Program-made: the position numbers and the translations under genes
The notes under the pieces: generated by a model
What the model was told of the DNA's origin: nothing
The model's input: the letters and a program-made list of their open reading frames with translations, nothing else
Databases searched by the model: none
Assembly: GCA_029561305.1 (NCBI GenBank)
Contig: JAKQJG010000376.1
Span: 1 to 64,000 of the forward strand
Source of the DNA: Bacteroidota bacterium
Lineage (GTDB): Bacteria; Bacteroidota; Bacteroidia; Chitinophagales; Chitinophagaceae
Reading direction: 5' to 3'
Length of the DNA: 64,000 nucleotides
Part shown: positions 54,825 to 63,571 of the stretch, piece by piece
Numbering within the stretch: position 1 is the first letter of the stretch
How the letters are laid out: each line of letters begins with the position of its first letter

Positions 54825-56258
54825 ATGATAAAAAATACAATGCTACTGCTGCTGGCCGTCTTTCCTGCATCCTTGTTTGCCCAGCCTGTGCCTGTTGGAA
54901 AAAAGGTGGAAGTGTATACCACGGCGGAAAATACAGACAATAAGATATCAAAAGTGGAGGGTGGCTCATTTGAAAGCAAGCCACAGCCTTTGGAGAACGA
55001 GATAACTGTATTTGTTGACCCCGGGAAAAAGTTTCAAACCTATATGGGTATCGGCGCCGCATTGACAGATGCATCTGCAGAAACTTTTTATAAAATGCCC
55101 AAAGCAAAACAGGAAGAATTACTAAAGGCTTACTTCGATAAAAAAGACGGTATTGGTTATACGGTTGCAAGAACTAATATTAATAGCTGCGATTTTAGCA
55201 GCGACATGTACACATATGTGGCAGATGGGGATGCGTCATTGAAATCTTTCAATATTGAACATGACAAAAAATATAAAATTCCTTTTATTAAAGAGGCCAC
55301 AAAAGCAGCAGGCGGTAAGCTCACTTTGTTTGCGAGCCCCTGGAGCCCGCCATCATGGATGAAGACCAACAACGACATGCTGCATGGCGGTAAGCTAAAA
55401 CCGGAATCATACAAAAGCTGGGCATTGTATTATGCAAAATTTATCAAGGCCTATGAAAAAGAAGGCATTCCGGTTTGGGGCATCTCTGTACAAAACGAAC
55501 CCATGGCAACGCAGATATGGGAAAGCTGTATTTATACAGCCGAGGAAGAGCGGGATTTTTTAAAAAATCACTTAGGGCCTACCCTTGCCAAAGAAGGACT
55601 GGCCAATAAAAAAATAATTGTGTGGGATCATAACAGGGACCTGATTTACCAGCGGGCGCAAACCTATTTCAATGATCCCGTTGCCTCAAAATATATTTGG
55701 GGTATCGGGTTTCACTGGTACGAGCCCTGGAGTGGCGGCACGCCCATGTATGATAATATGAAACTGGTAAACGAGGCATTTCCCGGTAAGAATATATTTT
55801 TTACCGAAGGCTGTGCCGAAAGTTTTACAGCTTCAGGTTATAACCGCTGGAGCCTGGGAGAAAAATACGGCAGCAATATGATCAATGATTTCAACAATGG
55901 TATGGTTGGCTTTACCGACTGGAACATTGTACTTGATGAAACAGGCGGTCCCAATCATGTCGGTAATTTTTGTTTCGCACCTGTACATGGGGACACCAAA
56001 ACAGGAGAACTCATCTATACCAATGCATATTATTATATCGGCCATTTTTCAAAATTTATTAAGCCCGGAGCAAAGCGTTTAGCCTGCAGTGTTAGCAGGA
56101 GCCAGTTTTTGGCAACCGCTTTTTTAAATCCTGATGGAAAAGTAGTAACAGTAGTGATGAACCTGGGCGATAAAGAAACGTCTTACAACTTATGGATCAA
56201 TGGCAAGGCGGCCGTATTGAAAGCGTTGCCACATTCAATTTCAACATTAATATTGTAA
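54825..56258 (+). CDS. Glycoside hydrolase family 30, second copy (endo-beta-1,6-glucanase-like)
   Basis: 477 residues with a cleaved-type signal (ASLFAQ). Barrel motifs are GIGAALTDASAETFY, SPWSPPSWMKTNNDM, acid/base SVQNEPMATQ (about 224) and nucleophile FFTEGCAESF (about 327), then WNIVLDETGGPNHVGNFC. The pattern is close to the GH30 group with glucosylceramidase and endo-beta-1,6-glucanase members. Not lipidated, so periplasmic or secreted, unlike the first copy. About a third identical to its neighbour by eye, so old paralogues rather than a fresh duplication. Confidence 0.92.
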   Translation: MIKNTMLLLLAVFPASLFAQPVPVGKKVEVYTTAENTDNKISKVEGGSFESKPQPLENEITVFVDPGKKFQTYMGIGAALTDASAETFYKMPKAKQEELLKAYFDKKDGIGYTVARTNINSCDFSSDMYTYVADGDASLKSFNIEHDKKYKIPFIKEATKAAGGKLTLFASPWSPPSWMKTNNDMLHGGKLKPESYKSWALYYAKFIKAYEKEGIPVWGISVQNEPMATQIWESCIYTAEEERDFLKNHLGPTLAKEGLANKKIIVWDHNRDLIYQRAQTYFNDPVASKYIWGIGFHWYEPWSGGTPMYDNMKLVNEAFPGKNIFFTEGCAESFTASGYNRWSLGEKYGSNMINDFNNGMVGFTDWNIVLDETGGPNHVGNFCFAPVHGDTKTGELIYTNAYYYIGHFSKFIKPGAKRLACSVSRSQFLATAFLNPDGKVVTVVMNLGDKETSYNLWINGKAAVLKALPHSISTLIL

Positions 56259-56260
56259 TC

Positions 56261-57958
56261 GTGATAAACAGCAAATTTTATATCATAGCCGGTGCGGTAC
56301 TCCAGTTGGCTTTTGGGGCAGGATGTAAAAAGAGCAAGGTTGAACCAACCCCGGTTCCACCCACGCCACCCGCTGTTTTGAAATTAAATTCTTTTGAGAT
56401 AAATGGGCAGACCGTAGCAAGGCCCGACAGGGTGCAGTATGATGTGCCGGTTAACTCAACGATCCGGCTGAAATTCAGCAAGGCGGTAAATTATTCCACC
56501 CTTGCAGGTAATATACGGTTACAGGCATATTCCACTACTGTGCCGGTTAATATTTCTTTCTCAGGAACAGACAGCTCACAAGTACTGTTGACACCTGCCA
56601 GCACACTACAGCATATTTATCCGTATTCACTTGCTGTGCTTAGTGGAACGAAGGCCAAGGATGGGTCTGCTATTGATAAACAGTATGGGCTTTCATTCAG
56701 TACCCGTATCGACTCCAGCAATAAGTTTCCTGTTGTATCAGACAGCGTACTATTGGATATCGTACAACAGCAAACATTTAAATATTTCTGGGATTATGGC
56801 CATCCGGTGAGTGGTCTTGCAAGAGAGCGCAGCAACAGCGGCAGCGAAACCGTTACTTCCGGCGGCAGCGGCTTTGGACTTATGTGTATCCCGGCGGGTA
56901 TCAACAGAAACTTTATCACAAGAAGTGAGGGATTGCAACGTATGCAGACCATTGTTGGATTCCTGAAGAATACGGCCCAGAAATTTCATGGCGCTTTTCC
57001 GCACTGGTTAAATGGTACAACCGGCACCGTTATACCCTTTAGTACAAAGGATAATGGAGCTGACCTGGTGGAGACATCTTACTTAATTGCGGGGCTGCTC
57101 ACCACACGCCAGTTTTTTAATGGGGCAGATGCAATAGAAACTGCTTTAAGATCTGATATCAACAGCATAGTTGACAATGTAGAGTGGGATTGGTTCCGGA
57201 ATGGCGGGCAAAATGTTTTGTTCTGGCACTGGAGTCCCACTTATAACTGGGAAATGAACCTCCCCATTAGAGGGTGGAATGAATGTTTGATAACTTATAT
57301 CATGGCTGCTTCATCCACCACGCATTCTATTCCGCAAGCAGTATATACCAATGGTTTCGCAAGAAATGGCGCTATGCAGAACGGAGCAGTTTATTATGGC
57401 TATAACCTGCCCTTGGGCCCGGCTAATGGAGGACCCCTGTTCTTATCGCATTACTCTTTCCTGGGCGTAAATCCCAATGGGTTAAGTGATCCCTATGCAA
57501 ACTATCAAACACAGGTTGTGAATCATACCAAGATCAATTACGAGTATTGCAAGGCCAATCCTTTAGGTTATTTTGGCTATAGCAATTCCAGTTGGGGGCT
57601 TACAGCCAGCGACGTATTTAATGGTTACAGGGCAAACTCGCCATCAGATGACCAGGGTTATATAGCCCCAACTGCTGCTCTTTCTTCTTTTCCCTACACA
57701 CCTGCTGAAAGCATGAATGCACTCAAATTTTTCTATTACACCATGGGAGATAAATTGTGGGGCGCATATGGTTTCAAAGATGCCTATACACTTAATTTTC
57801 CTCAATGGTTTGCTGATTCTTATTTAGCTATAGACCAGGGGCCGGTAGTGATCATGATAGAAAACTACAGAACCGGGCTGATATGGAATTTACTGACCAG
57901 TTGCCCCGAAGTAAAAAGTGGAATGAGAACATTAGGGTTTTCAGCACCTTACCTGTAA
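56261..57958 (+). CDS. GH144-type glucanase (glucoamylase-like COG5368) with Big_5-type N-terminal domain
   Basis: 565 residues from a GTG at 56261, just after the previous stop; the longer frame overlaps the GH30 gene. Lipobox FGAGC, Pro-rich linker, an Ig-like domain (about 40-145: VNSTIRLKFSKAVNYSTLAGN) and then the catalytic alpha6 barrel: GGSGFGLMCIPAG, HGAFPHWLNGTTG, DNGADLVETSYLIAGLL, FWHWSPTYNWEMN and PTAALSSFPYTP. GH144 was defined on an endo-beta-1,2-glucanase from Chitinophaga. Assignment to this family rather than another COG5368 branch is probable, not proved. Confidence 0.85.
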   Translation: MINSKFYIIAGAVLQLAFGAGCKKSKVEPTPVPPTPPAVLKLNSFEINGQTVARPDRVQYDVPVNSTIRLKFSKAVNYSTLAGNIRLQAYSTTVPVNISFSGTDSSQVLLTPASTLQHIYPYSLAVLSGTKAKDGSAIDKQYGLSFSTRIDSSNKFPVVSDSVLLDIVQQQTFKYFWDYGHPVSGLARERSNSGSETVTSGGSGFGLMCIPAGINRNFITRSEGLQRMQTIVGFLKNTAQKFHGAFPHWLNGTTGTVIPFSTKDNGADLVETSYLIAGLLTTRQFFNGADAIETALRSDINSIVDNVEWDWFRNGGQNVLFWHWSPTYNWEMNLPIRGWNECLITYIMAASSTTHSIPQAVYTNGFARNGAMQNGAVYYGYNLPLGPANGGPLFLSHYSFLGVNPNGLSDPYANYQTQVVNHTKINYEYCKANPLGYFGYSNSSWGLTASDVFNGYRANSPSDDQGYIAPTAALSSFPYTPAESMNALKFFYYTMGDKLWGAYGFKDAYTLNFPQWFADSYLAIDQGPVVIMIENYRTGLIWNLLTSCPEVKSGMRTLGFSAPYL

Positions 57959-58086
57959 AGTTTATGAATGAATTAATACCGGAAATATAGCGGCTGTTCA
58001 TTGCACGACTTCCAGTTGTTTTTTTCGATTATAAGAAATTACAGGAATTGACCCCTAAAAATTTACCCGTTAAGAAAAAAAAGATC

Positions 58087-58941
58087 ATGCTGCAATATGT
58101 AAAAAAATCCCTGCTACTCCTGTTGGTATGCCTGTATATTAATGCCACGGCACAGCAAGAGATAAAAGTAATGAGTTTCAATATCCGCCTGGATGTGGCA
58201 TCTGACGGCGAAAACCGCTGGGATGCAAGAAGAGATAAAGTGGCCGCTTTAATGAATTATTACGAAGCGGACTTCATTGGTGCACAGGAAGTGCAGCATC
58301 ACCAGCTGCAATATTTATTAACGGTACTCAAGCGGTACAGTTCTATCGGTGTAGGAAGGGATGATGGAAAAGAAGCCGGTGAGTATTCCAATATATTTTA
58401 CAATAAGGAAAAATTTGATGTGTTGCAACAATCAACTTTTTGGTTATCACCAACACCAGATTCAGTTTCGTTTGGCTGGAATGCTAACTGCCGAAGGGTT
58501 TGCACCTATGGGCTGTTCCAGGATAAAAAAACAAAACAAAAGCTTTGGGTTTTCAATACGCATTTCGATCATTTAGGTGACACCGCAAGATTGGAATCTG
58601 CAAAACTGATAACTGAAAAAATTCAACAGCTAACCTCAAATACGCATCCCATTATACTTACAGGTGATTTTAATTCTAAGCCAACCGAAGCCCCGGCAGT
58701 ATATATGACAAGCCACTTTAGAAGTGCAAGAGACAACAGCCAGGAAAAAGCATATGGCCCGGCAGATACCTGGAATGGTTTTGCATTTAATAAAAAGCCC
58801 GATGGTTGCATTGATTATATTTTTATGTCTCAACATTCAAGTGCCACAGTAAAAAAATTTGCCACCATCACAGATTCGTATGATATGAAATATCCTTCAG
58901 ATCATTTTCCAATTCTTGCAACGATTGTTTTAAAAAAATAA
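58087..58941 (+). CDS. Exported endonuclease/exonuclease/phosphatase-fold hydrolase
   Basis: 284 residues from the ATG at 58087 (MLQYVKKSLLLLL); a TTG at 58048 is in frame but upstream of the signal peptide. Signal to NATAQ, then the EEP fold: VMSFNIRLDVASDGENRWDAR, IGAQEVQ (catalytic Glu), FNTHFDHLGDTARLESA, LTGDFNSKP and SDHFPI (Asp-His). Family members cleave phosphodiesters in nucleic acids, lipids or sugars. In a glycan locus it probably removes a phosphate-linked substituent. Lies between two GH144 genes, 5 bp before the second. Confidence 0.88.
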   Translation: MLQYVKKSLLLLLVCLYINATAQQEIKVMSFNIRLDVASDGENRWDARRDKVAALMNYYEADFIGAQEVQHHQLQYLLTVLKRYSSIGVGRDDGKEAGEYSNIFYNKEKFDVLQQSTFWLSPTPDSVSFGWNANCRRVCTYGLFQDKKTKQKLWVFNTHFDHLGDTARLESAKLITEKIQQLTSNTHPIILTGDFNSKPTEAPAVYMTSHFRSARDNSQEKAYGPADTWNGFAFNKKPDGCIDYIFMSQHSSATVKKFATITDSYDMKYPSDHFPILATIVLKK

Positions 58942-58945
58942 TGCC

Positions 58946-60331
58946 ATGAAATTATCAAATAACTACTCCCGGTTTTTTGTAGCGCTGGTTTTTTACTCCG
59001 CCATCGGCTTTTCTTCCTGTGCACAGGTGGCCGCTCCTCCAAAGCAGGAGAAGAAACCCACTGCACTAAAACAACTGTCAGATTCTGCCCTGCTTGATTT
59101 AGTGCAGGAGCAAACCATCAAATATTTTACCGAAGGGGCTGAGCCCGTAAGCGGTATGGCAAGAGAACGTTTTCATGTTGACAATAATTATCCCGAAAAT
59201 GATAAGCATATCATCACAAGTGGCGGCAGCGGCTTTGGGGTAATGTGCTTACTGGTGGCCATGGAACGGAAATTTATTACAAGGGAAGATGGAGTGAACC
59301 GTTTAGAAAAGATGGTTGGATTTCTTGAAAGGGCCGACAGGTTTCATGGTGCCTGGCCACATTGGTGGAATGGCGAAACAGGTAAGGTAAAACCATTCAG
59401 TAAGAAAGATAACGGCGGCGATCTGGTGGAAACATCTTTTATGCTGCAGGGGCTGCTTTGTGCAAGACAATATCTGAAAGACGGCAACGACCGGGAACAA
59501 AATCTGGCTATCAGAATGGATAAGCTTTGGAAAGATGTGGAGTTCGATTGGTACCGTAATGGCAAAAATGTACTCTACTGGCACTGGAGCCCGGAATACA
59601 ACTGGGAGATGAATTTTCCGGTTCGTGGTTATAATGAATGTTTGATAATGTATGTTTTGGCAGCATCTTCGCCAACACATGGCGTGCCTGCAGAAGTATA
59701 CCATGAAGGCTGGGCCGAAAACGGGAACATTAAATTTCCGCACAATGCCCTGGGATACCCGTTACAGTTACGTTACCAGGGAAATCCACCCAACGGAGCG
59801 CCCTTGTTCTGGTCGCACTATTCTTATTTGGGTCTTAATCCTAAAGGGCTGAAGGATCAATACACCGATTATTGGCAGGAAAATACCAGCCAAACAATGA
59901 TCAACTACAAATGGTGTGTTGATAATGTAAAAGAGTACAAGGGATATGGAAAAAACAGCTGGGGGCTCACTTCCAGTTATTCCGGTAAATTTTATGCTGG
60001 TCATGCACCCAATCCTAATGACGACCTGGGAGTAATATCACCAACTGCTGCTTTGTCTTCATTTCCTTATTCACCCGAACAGTCAATGGCTGCAATGAAA
60101 CACTGGTATTATGATATGAACAATCAACTTTGGGGACCTTTTGGTTTTTATGACGCTTTCAGCGAAACCGATAATTGGTTTCCCGTTAAATATTTAGCGA
60201 TTGACCAGGGACCCATACCAGTGATGATCGAAAACTATCGCAGCGGGTTATTATGGAATTTATTTATGAGCTGTCCCGAAGTGCAAACTGGTTTAAAAAA
60301 ACTGGGATTTGAAACACCAGCTTTGAAATAA
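58946..60331 (+). CDS. GH144-type glucanase, short form
   Basis: 461 residues. Lipobox FSSCAQ (Cys about 25) and catalytic domain directly afterwards (from SDSALLDLVQEQTIKYF at about 45). GGSGFGVMCLLVAMERKFI, HGAWPHWWNGETG, DNGGDLVETSFMLQGLL, YWHWSPEYNWEMNFPVRGYNE, GPLFWSHYSYLGLNP-type and PTAALSSFPYSP agree with the other two copies. No accessory domain. Predicted lipoprotein, so it may act at the surface or in the periplasm as the core beta-1,2-glucanase of the set. Confidence 0.87.
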   Translation: MKLSNNYSRFFVALVFYSAIGFSSCAQVAAPPKQEKKPTALKQLSDSALLDLVQEQTIKYFTEGAEPVSGMARERFHVDNNYPENDKHIITSGGSGFGVMCLLVAMERKFITREDGVNRLEKMVGFLERADRFHGAWPHWWNGETGKVKPFSKKDNGGDLVETSFMLQGLLCARQYLKDGNDREQNLAIRMDKLWKDVEFDWYRNGKNVLYWHWSPEYNWEMNFPVRGYNECLIMYVLAASSPTHGVPAEVYHEGWAENGNIKFPHNALGYPLQLRYQGNPPNGAPLFWSHYSYLGLNPKGLKDQYTDYWQENTSQTMINYKWCVDNVKEYKGYGKNSWGLTSSYSGKFYAGHAPNPNDDLGVISPTAALSSFPYSPEQSMAAMKHWYYDMNNQLWGPFGFYDAFSETDNWFPVKYLAIDQGPIPVMIENYRSGLLWNLFMSCPEVQTGLKKLGFETPALK

Positions 60332-60360
60332 TAATTCAGTCAATTTTTTATACTATTATC

Positions 60361-62535
60361 ATGTTTCATCAACGATTGCTTTTCGTTTTTCTAACTATAT
60401 CTGCTCTGTGTACAGCACAAGAGTATGAATACAATTACAGCTTTTTCAGGAACAGCCCTGTGGCAGGTCACTATTTTTATAGCAAAGCGACAAGTACAGG
60501 CAATGCAGCGATTGAAAATATTGACCAGCGCCTTCCTGTGAGCGAAAAGATTTTTCATACTGCAGGTAATGCTTTGAAACTCCGGTATAAAAATGCAACG
60601 GGTGGAAAATGGGAAGCAACCCTGTCACATAATTCAATACGGGGACAGGATCATTTTAAAAAAGCTGCTTTCTTTTCCTGCTGGGTCTTTGTTGAAACAG
60701 CTGGTACAAAAGAAACGGATTTGCCCATCATACAGTTTATAAAGTCTGACAGCACGCTGTCTTTACCTTTTTTTCTTGCTGTACCGGACAAAAAGAAATG
60801 GCAACAGGTAAAATTATCTACATCGGTTAACAGTAACACAGGCGATGATAAAGTGAGTTTTAATGCCGGAGATATTATTGGCGTTATTTTTTCGCAGCGC
60901 ACGGGTGCCGGAGCAGGTGAGCACATTATGTACATCGACGACATCGGATTTCTTTCAACAGAAGCACCAGCCCCTGTTGCTGCTGTTCCGTTGATAGTTG
61001 ATGCTAAAGGTTATGCAAAACATATTGATATTTCATGGAAGCCGGTTACAGACGGCAACGTTCATTTAATAAATATATTCCGTTCATCTAACGGAAAAGA
61101 TTACACGAGTGTTGGTGTTCAACAACCTTACATTAACCGGTATGCTGATTATACTGGCGAAACGGGTAAGAAGTATTTTTACAAAATCAGTTATGTCAAT
61201 AGCGATTTCGCCGAGACTAAACGATCGGCACCAATTGCAGCATCTACAAGAGCAATGAGTGACGATGAATTGATGACCATGGTACAGGAAGCCAGCTTTC
61301 GCTATTACTGGGAAGCGGCAGAGCCCAGCAGCGGCCTTTCAAAAGAAAATATTCACGGCAGGCATAATATGATTGCTTCTGGTGCTTCGGGATTTGGTAT
61401 TATGGCATTGCTGGTGGGTACCGAAAGAAAATTTATAACAAGGCAACAATCCGTTGAAAGGTTTGTAAGGATTGTAAACTTTTTAGACAAAGCAGAAACA
61501 TTTCATGGTGCCTATCCGCATTTTATTGATGGAACAACAGGAATGGTGGTGCCATTTTTTGGGAAAAGGGATAATGGTGCCGACCTGGTAGAAACATCTT
61601 TCTTAATGCAGGGTTTACTCGCTGCAAGGCAATACTTTTCAGGAATTGATGCAAATGAAACATTGATCAGGAATACAATTGACAAAATATGGAAGCGGGT
61701 GGAATGGAGCTGGTTTAAACAATATCCCGACAGTAAATTTTTATACTGGCATTGGTCACCCGACCAGGAATGGGTAATTAACCACAACCTTATTGGCTGG
61801 AATGAAACGATGGTGACCTATTTGCTTGCTATAGCTTCACCAACATATGCTGTTCCGGCGAGTATGTATTATAGTGGCTGGGCTAACCAGGACAGTACTG
61901 GTCAACAATATCGCAGCAGCTGGGGACAAACTGCCGATGGCTCCATGTACAGCAATGGTAAAACCTATGGTGGAGTAAAACTGGATGTTGGCGTATCTAA
62001 TGGCGGACCGTTGTTTTTTACGCACTACTCTTATTTGGGTTACGATCCGCATGCGATCAATGACAAGTACACTAACTATTTTAAAAACAATCAAAACATA
62101 GCCCGTATTAATTACAACTATTGCGTTGAAAATCCATTGCACATTAAAGGCTATGGTGACAGCGCCTGGGGACTAACGGCAAGCGATGGCCCATTTTCAT
62201 ATTCGGCTGATGAACCGGTTAAATGGCAGGACCACAAAAAAATCACTCCCACTGGTGCCATATCGTCTTTCCCTTATCTGCCTGCAGAAGCCATGAAAGC
62301 AATAAAGAATTATTATTTTAATTACGGCAATCTTATCTGGGGGGAATACGGGTTTAAAGATTCCTTCAGTCCTGAGATGAACTGGTGTTCTGAAATTTAT
62401 ATGGGATTGAACCAGGCACCTATGACGGTTATGATAGAAAACCACCGCACCGGTCTGATCTGGAAATTATTTATGAGCAGCCCGGAAATAAAAGCAGGAT
62501 TAGAAAAATTGGCAGCGGAAACATCCAGGCAGTAA
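60361..62535 (+). CDS. GH144-type glucanase with N-terminal binding-type and fibronectin-III domains
   Basis: 724 residues. Signal to CTAQ (about 20). Residues about 22-198 form a jelly-roll-like domain (GNALKLRYKNATGGKWEATL, MYIDDIGFLSTE) like a carbohydrate-binding module; about 205-298 is FN3-like (HIDISWKPVTDGNVHLINIFRS, GKKYFYKISYVN); from 301 the GH144 core (GASGFGIMALLVG, HGAYPHFIDGTTG, DNGADLVETSFLMQGLL, YWHWSPDQEWVIN). Exported, not lipidated. The added modules suggest it acts on an insoluble or cell-bound form of the substrate. Confidence 0.87.
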   Translation: MFHQRLLFVFLTISALCTAQEYEYNYSFFRNSPVAGHYFYSKATSTGNAAIENIDQRLPVSEKIFHTAGNALKLRYKNATGGKWEATLSHNSIRGQDHFKKAAFFSCWVFVETAGTKETDLPIIQFIKSDSTLSLPFFLAVPDKKKWQQVKLSTSVNSNTGDDKVSFNAGDIIGVIFSQRTGAGAGEHIMYIDDIGFLSTEAPAPVAAVPLIVDAKGYAKHIDISWKPVTDGNVHLINIFRSSNGKDYTSVGVQQPYINRYADYTGETGKKYFYKISYVNSDFAETKRSAPIAASTRAMSDDELMTMVQEASFRYYWEAAEPSSGLSKENIHGRHNMIASGASGFGIMALLVGTERKFITRQQSVERFVRIVNFLDKAETFHGAYPHFIDGTTGMVVPFFGKRDNGADLVETSFLMQGLLAARQYFSGIDANETLIRNTIDKIWKRVEWSWFKQYPDSKFLYWHWSPDQEWVINHNLIGWNETMVTYLLAIASPTYAVPASMYYSGWANQDSTGQQYRSSWGQTADGSMYSNGKTYGGVKLDVGVSNGGPLFFTHYSYLGYDPHAINDKYTNYFKNNQNIARINYNYCVENPLHIKGYGDSAWGLTASDGPFSYSADEPVKWQDHKKITPTGAISSFPYLPAEAMKAIKNYYFNYGNLIWGEYGFKDSFSPEMNWCSEIYMGLNQAPMTVMIENHRTGLIWKLFMSSPEIKAGLEKLAAETSRQ

Positions 62536-62554
62536 ATGAAAATGCCTCCACCGT

Positions 62555-63427
62555 TTATTTTTTTGCAAGAAACTCCTTTTTATACTTTACCGGGTTCATA
62601 TTATAATAGTTTAAAAACTGCCGGTTAAAATTAGAGATATTGTTGTACCCGCATTCATAACAGATATGGGTTACTGCCATATCACTTTCAATCAGCAGCT
62701 TCGCAGCCTTTTGAAGACGAAGTTCTTTTACAAATTCTGAAAAAGTTTTACGGGTACGCAGCGCAAAAAAACGGGAGAAGGCATTCGGGTTCATTTGTGC
62801 AACCATCGCCGCTTCATCCAATGTGATATTGTTTTCAAGATTGGCCACCACCCAGTTAAGCACATTGCACATGCGGGTGGATTCTTTTTCATTAAAACCC
62901 GTGTATGGCGACTGGGTGATATGGCGGCAGTCCTTTTTTGCAGCAGCTATTTCATGCAGGATTTCTACCAGGCACATCCATTTTTTTAAGCCCGAAGCAG
63001 CAACAATATCAATTAATTTTTTACTGATGGATTGATTGGTCTTGCCTGTTATTTCAATGCCATAAGCAGACTGTTCAAAAAGTTTGCTTAGCGCAGCTGC
63101 TTCTGGCAATTGCAGAAAATCATTGCCCAGTGAGGCTTCGCTAAAATGTATTACGATTGACTGTGCTCTTAATTTAGAACCATTGTCATAATACCTGTCA
63201 TCATTGCGGTAGGTATGTGGAATGTTGGAGCCTAGAAATGCAAGGTTGCCAGGCCTGAAATCTGAAATATCATCACCGATAAAGCGCTTGCCGGTGCTTT
63301 CCGTAACAAGCACAATTTCCATTTCAGGATGATAATGCCAGGGCGTGGGATAATAGTGGTAATCAAAATGTTTGACTACAAACGATTGTCCTTTTTCCTT
63401 CGGTAAATGTTCCAGTGCAGGTTTCAT
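62555..63427 (-). CDS. AraC-family transcriptional regulator
   Basis: 290 residues. N-terminal cupin (YYPTPWHYHPEMEIVLV, GNLAFLGSNIPHTYRND) for ligand binding and a C-terminal double HTH (NITLDEAAMVAQMNPNAFSRFFALRTRKTFSEF and ICYECGYNNISNFNRQFL). It is convergent with the last GH144 gene (20 bp) and divergent from the phosphodiesterase (145 bp), so it may act on either. A sugar or oligosaccharide ligand is likely from context. Confidence 0.92.
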   Translation of the reverse strand: MKPALEHLPKEKGQSFVVKHFDYHYYPTPWHYHPEMEIVLVTESTGKRFIGDDISDFRPGNLAFLGSNIPHTYRNDDRYYDNGSKLRAQSIVIHFSEASLGNDFLQLPEAAALSKLFEQSAYGIEITGKTNQSISKKLIDIVAASGLKKWMCLVEILHEIAAAKKDCRHITQSPYTGFNEKESTRMCNVLNWVVANLENNITLDEAAMVAQMNPNAFSRFFALRTRKTFSEFVKELRLQKAAKLLIESDMAVTHICYECGYNNISNFNRQFLNYYNMNPVKYKKEFLAKK

Positions 63428-63571
63428 CGTAAAAGATATTATTATATTATAAAGATATAAAAAATGACGTCTTTTTTGCTAAGATAGTATCATTTTGTGC
63501 TCTAATAATGGTGGTTTAACGTTTTGGGTGTAAGTACTTTTGAACAGGATTGCTCAACTTGATGATGCTAT

